DNA of 64,000 bases from the NCBI GenBank assembly GCA_003562475.1, contig PWUU01000048.1, positions 52,206-116,205 on the forward strand, given 5' to 3'. Under the pieces are notes generated by a model. That model did no database searches. It was not told the origin of the DNA and was given only the letters and a program-made list of their open reading frames with translations. The DNA is from Dehalococcoidia bacterium (GTDB lineage Bacteria; Chloroflexota; Dehalococcoidia; GIF9; AB-539-J10). A program made the translations under genes and the position numbers. Positions 1 to 7,631 of this stretch are shown here, piece after piece; position 1 is the stretch's first letter; each line of letters begins with the position of its first letter.

Positions 1-35
1 CCGGCCAGAATCCCCTTGACCAGGTCGGGAGTCAC
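1..35 (-). CDS. meaB: MeaB-like GTPase, N-terminus only (cut by window edge)
   Basis: Reading leftward, a GTG at position 35 overlaps the TGA of the B12-binding subunit (GTGA overlap) and opens a frame reading [12 protein letters not shown] before the window ends. MeaB/ArgK-type P-loop GTPases, which load or protect adenosylcobalamin on methylmalonyl-CoA mutase, begin with a similar LV-x-G-ILAG motif, and meaB commonly follows the mutase genes. Only 11 complete codons are visible, so the assignment rests on this short motif and on operon context. Confidence 0.55.
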   Translation of the reverse strand, partial: MTPDLVKGILA

Positions 36-460
36 GGTTCGGTCACCTCGCGCCTGTGCGCAGGCCTGACGTTGTCTTCGGTCCACTTCCATATCTCATC
101 GAGAGAAGTCCCGGGCAGGAACACCTCCTTGATTCCCACTTCCTTGAGGCGGGGGATATCCTCTTCCGGGATGATTCCACCGCCAACCACCGTAATATCA
201 CCGGCGCCTCTCTCCCTTAATTGCCTGACCACCTCGCTGAAGAGAAACATGTGAGCACCGGAAAGGCAGCTCAAGCCAACCAGGTCGACATCTTCCTGGA
301 TGGCGGCATTGACTATCTGTTCCGGCGTTTGATGCACACCGGTGTAGACCACTTCATAGCCGGCATCCCGGAAGCCCCGGGCTATCACCTTTACCCCACG
401 GTCATGTCCGTCCAACCCCGGTTTGGCAACGAGCACTCTCAGCCTGGTTCTTGGACTCAT
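32..460 (-). CDS. Methylmalonyl-CoA mutase, cobalamin-binding small subunit
   Basis: A 142-aa stand-alone B12-binding domain. Residues 8-30 hold the signature [10 protein letters not shown] (DxHxxG), whose His is the lower axial cobalt ligand in base-off cobalamin enzymes. The later GLSCLSGAH and VGGGIIP segments fit the Rossmann-like B12 fold. It lies about 50 bp downstream of the catalytic subunit and overlaps the following meaB start by 4 nt. The three genes together form a split mutase operon that interconverts methylmalonyl-CoA and succinyl-CoA in the cytoplasm (propionate or branched-chain carbon routes). Length matches other stand-alone B12 subunits. Confidence 0.93.
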   Translation of the reverse strand: MSPRTRLRVLVAKPGLDGHDRGVKVIARGFRDAGYEVVYTGVHQTPEQIVNAAIQEDVDLVGLSCLSGAHMFLFSEVVRQLRERGAGDITVVGGGIIPEEDIPRLKEVGIKEVFLPGTSLDEIWKWTEDNVRPAHRREVTEP

Positions 461-508
461 TTCTCACTGCTCCCGCATACTACAGCTTATCTTCCCGCCT
501 GTGGCCGC

Positions 509-2185
509 CTAGTAAAAGCCCGGATCCTGATAGACCCCGAAAACGTCACGGTAGACATCACAGATCTCCTGCTCCGTGGCATAGGCTTTGACGGCCTCGA
601 GCACGTAGGGCATCACGTTCTCACTGCTCTTACAGGCTCGACGGACACCGTCAAGCGTTTGTACAACCTTCCGATTGTCCCTGGTCCGCTTCACCTCGTT
701 CAAGCGCTTGATCTGCTCTTCTTCAAGTGTTTCGTCTATCTTGAGTATCTCAATCGGTGCCTTTTCCTCTGACAGATACTTGTTGACCCCCACCAGTGTC
801 TTCGCCCCGGTATCCAGCTGCCGCTGGTAATGGTAGGCGGCCTCGGCGATCTCAATCTGGGGAAATCCCTGCTCAATCGCGACCATCATGCCGCCCATCT
901 TGTCTATCTTCTCAATATACTCGCAGGCTTTTTCTTCCATCTCACTGGTCAAAGCCTCGACGAAGTAGGACCCGGCCAGCGGGTCGACAGTATTAATCAC
1001 CCCGGTCTCATCAGCAATGATCTGCTGGGTGCGAAGCGCAACCGTAACCGCCTGATCAGAGGGTAGCGCCAGGGTCTCATCGTAGGAGTTCGTGTGAAGC
1101 GACTGCGTTCCGCCCAGGGCCGCTGCCAGCGCCTGAGTGGCTACCCGGACAGTATTGTTCAGTGGTTGCTGTGCAGTAAGCGAGACACCCGCTGTCTGCG
1201 TATGGAACCTCATCCACCAGGACCGCGGGTTCTTCGCCTTGAACCGGTCTCTCATTATCCTCGCCCATATCCTTCGGGCCGCCCGGAACTTGGCTATCTC
1301 CTCGAAGAAATCGATATGAGAGTCGAAGAAGAATGAAAGCCGGGGAGCAAAGGCATCGACTTCCAGGCTGGTGTGGTCGAGGACATCCTGCACATAGGCA
1401 ATGCCATCAGCCAGCGTAAAGGCCAGCTCCTGGACCGCCGTCGCGCCCGCCTCCCGCATGTGGTAGCCACTGATGCTGACCATATTCCACCGGGGGACAT
1501 GCTTCGTACCGAACTCGATGGTGTCGCGGACAATCCTGACCGATGGCTCAAGCGGGCACATGAAGGTCTTCTGGGCAATGAACTCCTTGAGCATGTCATT
1601 CTGAATAGTGCCGCCCACCCTGTCCCAGCTCACTCCCTGTTTGTCGGCCAGCGCCAGGTTCATCGCCCAGGTAATGCTGGCCGGGGGATTGATGGTATGG
1701 GACACGGTCACCTCACCCAGGGGGATCCTGTCCATGAGGACTTCGAAGTCGGCCAGGGTATCAATAGCCACGCCACACTTGCCAATCTCAGCGCGGGCGC
1801 GGGGTGAATCGCTGTCATATCCCATCAGGGTAGGATAATCATAGGCAATGCTCAAACCGGTCTCACCGTGCCTCAACAACTGATGATACCGGCGGTTGGT
1901 GTCCTCGGCGCCGCCAAAGCCGGAGAACATCCGAAAGGTCCACAGCCGGCCACGATACATATCCGGCTGGCACCCCCGCGTGAAGGGGTAAGATCCGGGA
2001 TAGCCGATCTTCTCCTCGTAGTCCAGGTCTTTGATGTCCTGAGGGGTATATACAGGGTTGATTTCCAGGTCAGAGACTGTGGAAAAACGCTTTCCTTCTT
2101 CAGCACTGCCGGGGTCCCCTTTAACCTTCTCCCTCCACTCCACCATCCCATCCCGCACCTGCTTTAGCGTCTTCTCGTCGAACAT
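509..2185 (-). CDS. Methylmalonyl-CoA mutase, catalytic large subunit
   Basis: 558 aa, the usual length for a mutase subunit carrying only the CoA-binding TIM barrel. Visible family motifs are YPFTRG then [10 protein letters not shown] (substrate Tyr), [17 protein letters not shown] (Arg that binds the methylmalonyl carboxylate), [13 protein letters not shown] (catalytic His), APRLSFFF and TQSLHTNS. Tyr and Arg at these positions favour methylmalonyl-CoA over isobutyryl-CoA as substrate, since isobutyryl-CoA mutases carry Phe and Gln there. The C-terminus lacks the B12 domain, which is supplied by the next gene. The ATG is preceded by GGAGGG. First gene of the leftward operon. Confidence 0.95.
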   Translation of the reverse strand: MFDEKTLKQVRDGMVEWREKVKGDPGSAEEGKRFSTVSDLEINPVYTPQDIKDLDYEEKIGYPGSYPFTRGCQPDMYRGRLWTFRMFSGFGGAEDTNRRYHQLLRHGETGLSIAYDYPTLMGYDSDSPRARAEIGKCGVAIDTLADFEVLMDRIPLGEVTVSHTINPPASITWAMNLALADKQGVSWDRVGGTIQNDMLKEFIAQKTFMCPLEPSVRIVRDTIEFGTKHVPRWNMVSISGYHMREAGATAVQELAFTLADGIAYVQDVLDHTSLEVDAFAPRLSFFFDSHIDFFEEIAKFRAARRIWARIMRDRFKAKNPRSWWMRFHTQTAGVSLTAQQPLNNTVRVATQALAAALGGTQSLHTNSYDETLALPSDQAVTVALRTQQIIADETGVINTVDPLAGSYFVEALTSEMEEKACEYIEKIDKMGGMMVAIEQGFPQIEIAEAAYHYQRQLDTGAKTLVGVNKYLSEEKAPIEILKIDETLEEEQIKRLNEVKRTRDNRKVVQTLDGVRRACKSSENVMPYVLEAVKAYATEQEICDVYRDVFGVYQDPGFY

Positions 2186-2400
2186 GCTTCCCTCCGCGGT
2201 CGAACCTCAAGAGCTACACCGGCAATCTATGGTCTGGTAGAGTGGTGCTCGTGTGGTGACAATGGCGTTCCTGGCCAAGCGGATTGTACCCGAAGTGAGT
2301 CATGTCCCGTCAATCTGCCGTGACGGCCCCGACGCAGACTGCCATGGATGAGAATGGCGCTGCGACTCATGGCCGGGTAGAGTCACAGGAGACAAACATT

Positions 2401-3213
2401 GTGACAATGAGACTCCCGGAGCGCGTGTACGGTGTCGACTTCAGTGGCGGGAAGAACGCCGGAGACAGGATATCGATCGCCATTGGCACCACCACAGGCG
2501 ATGTCCTGGAGATCATCGATTGTCGTCGGGCAAGAGATCTGCTGGGGGTTGCTGAGAGAGACCGGTGCCTGCGCACACTCCGCGACTTCGTCGCCACGCA
2601 GACATCCTGTGCCTTCGGCTTTGACTTCCCCTTCGGTCTCCCCTACAACGTCGTTCAGGCGGATAGCTGGGAGGAATTCGTCCTGTCCTTCAGCCATCGT
2701 TACCCGTCTCCCGAGCAGTTCAGGGAGGCCTGCTGGATAGCTGCCGGCAATCGCGAAGAGAGGCGACTGACCGACAGGGAGAGCAAGACGCCGTTCTCCC
2801 CGTACAACCGGCGGCTCTTTCGACAAACCTACTACGGCATCCGTGATGTCCTTGCTCCGCTGGTGAGGGACCATCTCGCATCGGTCCTGCCGATGCAGTC
2901 TGCATCGTCGGACGGTCCGTGGCTCCTTGAGATCTGTCCCGCGTCGACGCTGAAGCGAATGGGACTGCCCCAGAGCTATAAGGGGAACGGCGGGGTCGTG
3001 GACAGGAGAGGGATCCGCGCTTTCATCCTTGATGAACTCGAGAAGGCCGGCCTGGCCATCCAGTCCGCAGAACTACGGTCAGCGATCCTGCGTGACAGGA
3101 ATGGCGATGCGCTCGACAGCGTCGTCGCCGCCTTCGCCACCTTCCGCGCGGTCTGCAGCGCGGCACCCGGCCTCACGCGGGAACACCTTCTTGAGGGTTA
3201 TGTCTATCTCTAG
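2401..3213 (+). CDS. DUF429-like predicted nuclease
   Basis: The protein opens with VYGVDFSGGKNAGDR, a glycine-rich strand resembling the RNase H-like fold start of DUF429 proteins. It contains FGFDFPFGLP and ends with GDALDSVVAAFATFRA, the acidic, alanine-rich tail typical of that fold. No function is established. The ORF track begins at 2302, but AGGAG at 2387-2391 sits 9 nt before the in-frame GTG at 2401 and the upstream residues look like non-conserved filler, so I prefer 2401 (270 aa). It stands alone, divergent from the mutase operon. Confidence 0.7.
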   Translation: MTMRLPERVYGVDFSGGKNAGDRISIAIGTTTGDVLEIIDCRRARDLLGVAERDRCLRTLRDFVATQTSCAFGFDFPFGLPYNVVQADSWEEFVLSFSHRYPSPEQFREACWIAAGNREERRLTDRESKTPFSPYNRRLFRQTYYGIRDVLAPLVRDHLASVLPMQSASSDGPWLLEICPASTLKRMGLPQSYKGNGGVVDRRGIRAFILDELEKAGLAIQSAELRSAILRDRNGDALDSVVAAFATFRAVCSAAPGLTREHLLEGYVYL

Positions 3214-3361
3214 GTGCAGAGTGGGGTAACGGCAACCGTGCTACCGCATGCTGTCGCGGCCGTGCAACTGGAGAAGCGTCGCGGTCAGTAAACGCAGATT
3301 ATTCTCATGCGACTATTTGGATGGTACAATTGAAGGAGGTATGGAGGGACAGACCGCATAG

Positions 3362-3637
3362 ATGACGCTCCCCGTCCAGAGAGACATCGGTGATGCGCCA
3401 TATCAGTTAGTCCACCGGACTGCGTCCGCGCTGATCCTGGCGGAAAGGTTCCGCGCTCCCGTCGCGGTCATGCTAGTCCATTCATTCAGCCCTGACAACG
3501 AATGGTTCGACGTATTCGCGAGCTTTGCTAGAGTAATGGGTGCCGATGCACGGCCAAACCAACTGGCAGAGGCAAGACATGTTCGGCATACACTCCTATT
3601 CCTCGGTTGGGCGAGAGATACAGATGCCGGACACTGA
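3362..3637 (+). pseudogene. C-terminal fragment of a DUF6946-like protein
   Basis: The 91-aa frame reads PYQLVHRTASALI, AERFRAP and VMLVHSFS, then ends LLFLGWARD. These motifs are the C-terminal half of a family of about 200 aa of unknown function (possibly nuclease-like) as I recall it. The N-terminal half is missing: an in-frame TAG lies directly before the ATG and the 150 bp upstream hold no matching sequence. AAGGAGG sits about 30 nt upstream of the ATG, too far to help it. I read this as a truncated remnant. Family identity is from memory and moderate. Confidence 0.45.
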
Positions 3638-3923
3638 AGCCCAGTGGTCGTGGAAACCGGACGATACGGGGCTGGGGAGGCATCCTCCGTTTTCGGGGAC
3701 GCCATACCTGATTGAGCAGGCAACCGTCGTACTAGCACATACGCGAAGCCCGGCGCCGGAACCTCGCTTGTCACCATTGGCACTGTGCCCCGATGGCGGA
3801 CAGGGCCCGCCATCCTCAATTCATTTCACTTCCGGAATCGGCGAGAGGGAGGCTCTCCGACCCTCAGTGTCGCGGTGAGGGCTTTGGCGAGAGATGCGCG
3901 AATGTCCCGGAATCAGGACCGGG
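3638..3923. other. Gap with no recognisable gene
   Basis: About 290 bp between the DUF6946-like fragment and the PP-loop ATPase. The frames overlapping it have no recognisable motif and I see no terminator or promoter of quality. Confidence 0.4.
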
Positions 3924-4595
3924 TCAGGAACGGGGTATCAGGTCGCAGAAGACGAAGCGGTTATCACAGCAGACGCTCACCCCAGGTACGCACGATAGCC
4001 CTTCCCGAAATATCGGGCCATCATACACGAACGTGTGGAATTCCCCGTTCTCACCGGAGGGGTCAACGCCGGGTGGCAATTCCGACAGAAACCGCTCGTC
4101 GAAGGGTCGCCCCACGAATCCCCTGTCAAGTACGGATGAATCAACACACGTAACGACAGCCTTGAAGCCCAGGGCTATGAATGTACGGGCAAGCTCTGCA
4201 GTGTCTCTTCCCCACAGGGGGAAGGCGGCCGTCATTCCCATTCTCGAAAGATTCTCCTCCCGATGTCTTCTTACTTCTTCCAGCACGACGTCTCCAAATG
4301 CTACGAGGCGAACGCCCGCCTGCACGTATCTTTGGAGAGTCTCCCGCATTCTCGCTTCGTACTCTTCGTTAGAGGCACTCTTTGAGATAGGCACCTCTTC
4401 AAGGCAATAACCCAGCGACTCTGCCTGTTGCTGGAGCAACGTTCGCCGCACACCATGCATGCTGATTCGATCATAGTCTTTCGTCACCGTCGTCAGCAGG
4501 GCCAATATCCGAAAATTTCCGGCCTTCCGAAGCTCGTAGAGGGCCAGCGCACTGTCCTTGCCGCCACTCCAGGTGAAGAGAACCTTCTCCGTCAT
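3924..4595 (-). CDS. PP-loop ATPase, diphthine--ammonia ligase-like (DUF71 type)
   Basis: The N-terminus carries the PP-loop SGGKDSALALYEL that binds ATP in N-type ATP pyrophosphatases. GVRLVAFGDVVLEEVRRHRE and GFKAVVTCVDSS, then the late GENGEFHTFVYDGP motif, match the MJ0570/Dph6-like family (about 220 aa). In eukaryotes and archaea such enzymes amidate diphthine; bacterial members have unknown substrates. The track starts at a GTG (4616), but the ATG at 4595 has GGAGAG nine nt upstream and directly precedes TEKVLFTWSGGKDS, so I shorten the gene to 223 aa. It stands alone. Confidence 0.85.
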   Translation of the reverse strand: MTEKVLFTWSGGKDSALALYELRKAGNFRILALLTTVTKDYDRISMHGVRRTLLQQQAESLGYCLEEVPISKSASNEEYEARMRETLQRYVQAGVRLVAFGDVVLEEVRRHREENLSRMGMTAAFPLWGRDTAELARTFIALGFKAVVTCVDSSVLDRGFVGRPFDERFLSELPPGVDPSGENGEFHTFVYDGPIFREGLSCVPGVSVCCDNRFVFCDLIPRS

Positions 4596-5037
4596 TTCAA
4601 TGCGCTCTCCGTTCACTAGCCGACATCACTAGAGTATCTCACGAAAAGAGTGACGTGAGCGGAACACCTCCAACTGTAGCGTTCGATTGATCCCCGCCCG
4701 CGCGACGGATACCACATGCGGCATCTTCACGGCATCACGCACCCCGCAATTGCAGGGCCGAGTAGCAACCGCCCGCTACGGAGAAGCGTAACAGCATCGT
4801 GCACCTGGTATTCAACGCCGAGACGGGAGACAACGGCGTGCAGACGCAGAGATCCGCGCCCTGTAATGACCACGTCCACCCTGACGGGCACGAGGCATCG
4901 TCGTGCCCCTCCCGGCGGACAATCCCCACCCCAGTTGCGTGAAGGTTTGAAACCCAACGCTGCGGCGCACTGCCAGGCCCCACATGCGACAGGCAAATAT
5001 GAACTGAATGCGAGCCCGGAAGGAGAGAATCGTCGAC
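4596..5037. other. Gap with no recognisable gene
   Basis: Several overlapping ORFs cross this stretch on both strands, none with a recognisable motif or a good ribosome site. I see no tRNA, terminator or repeat in it. Confidence 0.4.
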
Positions 5038-5112
5038 GTGAATGGAATGACTACCGTAGGGACCAAAAAGAAGTGCCCCAGATGTCCTCGCAGCTTGTAC
5101 TCACGCGACCAC
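5038..5112 (+). pseudogene. Truncated small zinc-ribbon protein
   Basis: Downstream of GGAGAG, an in-frame GTG/ATG pair opens MTTVGTKKKCPRCPRSLYSRD. Small zinc ribbons of environmental bacteria share a KKCPRC-x-x-x-L-Y-x-x-RD start followed by a second CxxC. Here the second cysteine pair never appears: the reading runs at once into the 3' end of the small-RNA element at 5113. I infer a gene cut off at that boundary. Very short and uncertain. Confidence 0.3.
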
Positions 5113-5217
5113 CCCCAAGTTCTCCTGTCTTCCTTGTCCCTCAACTTGTGGTCTTGGGAGTCGAATGACACTACCCCTCAGGAATCAAGCCCTTTCTTGC
5201 TGCTCAGTGACCTGGGG
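5113..5217 (-). ncRNA. Structured RNA element, copy D (short, degenerate)
   Basis: Read on the minus strand, it begins GCCCCAGGTCAC, identical over 12 nt to copy C at 60.6 kb. It continues with an AAAGG block and TTCGACTCC, then AAGACCACA-AGTTGAGGGACAAGG, which aligns with copy C over about 40 nt. It closes with CTTGGGG, able to pair with the 5' CCCCAGG (one G-U). It is about 40 nt shorter than the other copies because the segment between the core hairpin and the 3' arm is missing, and no U-run follows. Its promoter geometry is retained. Probably a decayed or truncated family member. Confidence 0.45.
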
Positions 5218-5225
5218 CAAATAGT

Positions 5226-5255
5226 AAGATAGCCTATGGCGATAGGGGCTGTCAA
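5226..5255 (-). promoter_or_regulatory. Sigma-A type promoter of RNA copy D
   Basis: On the minus strand TTGACA (5255-5250), an 18-nt spacer and TATCTT (5231-5226), then 8 nt to the CCCC that starts the element. The 8-nt distance is the same in all four copies. Confidence 0.5.
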
Positions 5256-5422
5256 GGACGTTTCACTCGTGGAGAGACAGATCGAATGCGATTATCTCTG
5301 GTTTTCCGCCCGTGCGCCGTCCGGTGCGGCGGAGTCCAGGTACGCACACAGAAATGCCATGCCACAACCGCCACGAGGCGCAACAGGCGACGGCCACGAG
5401 TCAATCGGGAACGACTGAACGG

Positions 5423-5818
5423 TCACTGACTCTTGCGATTGACAAGCAACTGCACGACGCCACCGGCGACTCCCCACAGGACAACCGAGACCAGACCGTA
5501 CACCTGGGGGACTCTCAGCAACCACGGTATCGTATAGTGCGCCTGCGGCGAGGAGGGGTCACCGAGCAGCCTGATCGACACATCGTACGCGAGGTCGCCA
5601 AGTACCACCCCCGGCAGGTTCACCAGGATTACCGAGTCGTTGGGCCAGAGCCGTATCGCCAGCACTCCGGCGACCAGTCCAGCGCAAAGACAACTCGCGA
5701 GTATCCTCGTCCGGGAGAGCATCGCAAACCACCCCAGCAGCTTGGCAACGACAGCGGCGAGCAGCGTGTATACCAGCTGGGGCACCACGACCGCAATGAG
5801 CATGCCCGACGTATTCAT
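5423..5818 (-). CDS. Small membrane protein, function unknown
   Basis: 131 aa with hydrophobic segments at about residues 5-25, 38-58, 62-80 and 105-125, predicting four membrane passes and a short basic tail (LLVNRKSQ). A weak ribosome site (CAGGA) precedes the ATG. I do not recognise a family. It is transcribed away from the neighbouring flavoprotein gene and lies 170 bp downstream of the copy D promoter, on the same strand but upstream of it in coordinate, so it is not read from that promoter. Confidence 0.6.
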   Translation of the reverse strand: MNTSGMLIAVVVPQLVYTLLAAVVAKLLGWFAMLSRTRILASCLCAGLVAGVLAIRLWPNDSVILVNLPGVVLGDLAYDVSIRLLGDPSSPQAHYTIPWLLRVPQVYGLVSVVLWGVAGGVVQLLVNRKSQ

Positions 5819-5913
5819 AGTCCTGAAAGCATTCTATCCGGTTTCACGCAGGGGATGGAATGCGATAGCATGATGATGTCCACCATCACTGCGTGACAAG
5901 GAAGGCCAACCCG

Positions 5914-6516
5914 ATGAGAGTATCCGTGATACTTGCCCACCCGTCCGCCTCCAGCTTCAATCATGCCATAGCCGCTGTCGCCATTCGGGCGCTGCGCGGG
6001 AACGGGCACGAGGTCCGCTTCCACGATCTGTATGAAGAGGAATTCGATCCCTTGCTGCGGGCCGGGGAAATCCCCCCGGATGCGACGTTGACCGCCGAGA
6101 TTGCGAGGCACTGCGAGGAGATCGCAGAAGCCGATAGCATCATCGTCGTCCACCCGAACTGGTGGGGACAGCCGCCTGCCATCCTGAAGGGCTGGATCGA
6201 CAGAGTCATTCGCCCTGGTGTGGCGTACGAGTTCCTGGAAGGCGATGGAGGAGAAGGTATACCCCACGGACTCCTGAATGCGAAGACGGCTATCGTCTTC
6301 AATACATCCAATACGGAGCCTGAACGGGAGAAGCGAGTCTTCGGCGATCCCCTTGAGACCCTGTGGAAAAACTGCATCTTCGGGCTGTGCGGCGTCGACA
6401 GCTTCTATCGCAGGACATTCAGCATCGTCATCGTCAGTTCCGAGGTTCAGCGAAAGGAGTGGCTCGCCGAGGTTTGGCAGACCATTGATGAGCGGTTTCC
6501 GAAAGCGAACATCTGA
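5914..6516 (+). CDS. NAD(P)H:quinone oxidoreductase family flavoprotein (NQO1/KefF-like)
   Basis: Flavodoxin-like fold: RVSVILAHPSASSFNHAIAA is the phosphate-binding start, DLYEEEFDP a typical follow-on, and VVHPNWWGQPPAILKGWIDRV the signature of the NQO1/MdaB/KefF group, which transfers a hydride pair from NAD(P)H to quinones. YEFLEGDGGEG and LNAKTAIVFNTSNTE complete the FMN site. The ATG at 5914 follows AAGGAAGG by 8 nt, whereas the track start (GTG 5893) lacks one, so I use 5914 (200 aa). Cytoplasmic, single gene. Confidence 0.85.
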   Translation: MRVSVILAHPSASSFNHAIAAVAIRALRGNGHEVRFHDLYEEEFDPLLRAGEIPPDATLTAEIARHCEEIAEADSIIVVHPNWWGQPPAILKGWIDRVIRPGVAYEFLEGDGGEGIPHGLLNAKTAIVFNTSNTEPEREKRVFGDPLETLWKNCIFGLCGVDSFYRRTFSIVIVSSEVQRKEWLAEVWQTIDERFPKANI

Positions 6517-6581
6517 GGAGCACGACGGCCGGACGGGTCCACGTCGTGCGTTGCCGCCCACCAGCAGGTCGGTCAACTCCT

Positions 6582-7511
6582 TCAACAGACGCAGACTTCC
6601 AGATCGAAGGACGCCAGCATATCCCTGATCGAGCTGATCTTACTCACACCCTCTTCGTCCGAAGCTAACGCCTTACAGGTGTCCAGGGCATAGCTTCGAG
6701 ACAGACGAAAGTACTTGTCCCTGCCCAACTGGTGGAAGGGCATAAGGTCGACTTCCTTCACACTTCTCAAGCTTGCTACAAACTCGCACGTCTTCCGAAT
6801 GTTGTCCGCATCAAGGTTGAATCCCGGAATCAACGGCAACCTGATCACAATGGGGACTCCGCTCCTGCAGAGCTCTACTGCATTGCTCAAGATCAACTCG
6901 TTGGAAACGCCTGTTCGATCCCTGTGCTTCACAGGATCCATGTGTTTGATATCCAGAAGCACCGAGTCCAGGTAGGGGATCACTCTTTCGAAGCAGTCCC
7001 ACGGAGCGTGTCCACAGGTCTCTAGGACTGCACTGATGTGCGAATCGTAGCTTCGCCTGAGTAGTTCGTGAGCAAACTCAAGTTGATGGAGAGGTTCGCC
7101 ACCGGATAGCGTCAGGCCGCCATCAGATACAGTGTGAAAGCATCTGTCCTTGTCGACCTCTCCCAGGATATCTTCAACTGTGACGACCTTGCCAGCATAA
7201 ACCAGCGCTTCGCTCACGCAGCCTTCTACGCATCTCCCACATTCGTTGCACAGCTTCCTATCGATCTTGAATCCGCTCTCCACTTCCAGATCAGGATTGA
7301 CGGCCTTCGGCCGGCATGCCTCCACACAAGCGCCACATCTAACGCATCGCGAGCGATAGAACTCAATCTCTATGTGCGGGCTCTGGCATTCAGGATTACA
7401 GCACCAGTCGCATACGAGCGGACACCCTTTCAGGAATACAAGTGTTCGTATGCCTGTGCCGTCGTGAAGCGAGTAAGGCTGGATGTGAGTGATGGTTCCG
7501 CGTGTCTTCAT
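6582..7511 (-). CDS. Glycyl-radical enzyme activating protein (radical SAM)
   Basis: Radical SAM activase of the PflA family. The SAM cluster motif is CPLVCDWC (Cx3Cx2C) within KGCPLVCDWCCNPE. Two ferredoxin-type cluster motifs follow (CVRCGACVEACRP and CNECGRCVEGCV), a layout found in activases of non-PFL glycyl-radical enzymes. LTLSGGEPLHQ is the SAM-binding GGE motif. The track begins at a TTG; the ATG at 7511 heads MKTRGTITHIQPYSLHDG, the conserved N-terminus, so I choose it (309 aa). It lies 120 bp downstream of the glycyl-radical enzyme, its evident substrate, on the same strand. Confidence 0.93.
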   Translation of the reverse strand: MKTRGTITHIQPYSLHDGTGIRTLVFLKGCPLVCDWCCNPECQSPHIEIEFYRSRCVRCGACVEACRPKAVNPDLEVESGFKIDRKLCNECGRCVEGCVSEALVYAGKVVTVEDILGEVDKDRCFHTVSDGGLTLSGGEPLHQLEFAHELLRRSYDSHISAVLETCGHAPWDCFERVIPYLDSVLLDIKHMDPVKHRDRTGVSNELILSNAVELCRSGVPIVIRLPLIPGFNLDADNIRKTCEFVASLRSVKEVDLMPFHQLGRDKYFRLSRSYALDTCKALASDEEGVSKISSIRDMLASFDLEVCVC

Positions 7512-7631
7512 CTTGACCTGAACTCCCGCGGACAGTCCCGGAAGACTCAAGGAGTCTTCAATGGCGCAATTTCCGGCAAGCCAAACCCGACAGTGAAGCG
7601 TGAATCCCGCCCGCCCCGAGTCTCCATCAGA

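Noticed and set aside
4716-5168. 150-aa plus-strand ORF
   Set aside because: No motif, overlapped by equally long minus-strand frames, and its 3' part runs through RNA copy D.
5815-6585. 256-aa minus-strand ORF opposite the NQO-like gene
   Set aside because: Antisense shadow of a clear flavoprotein gene.
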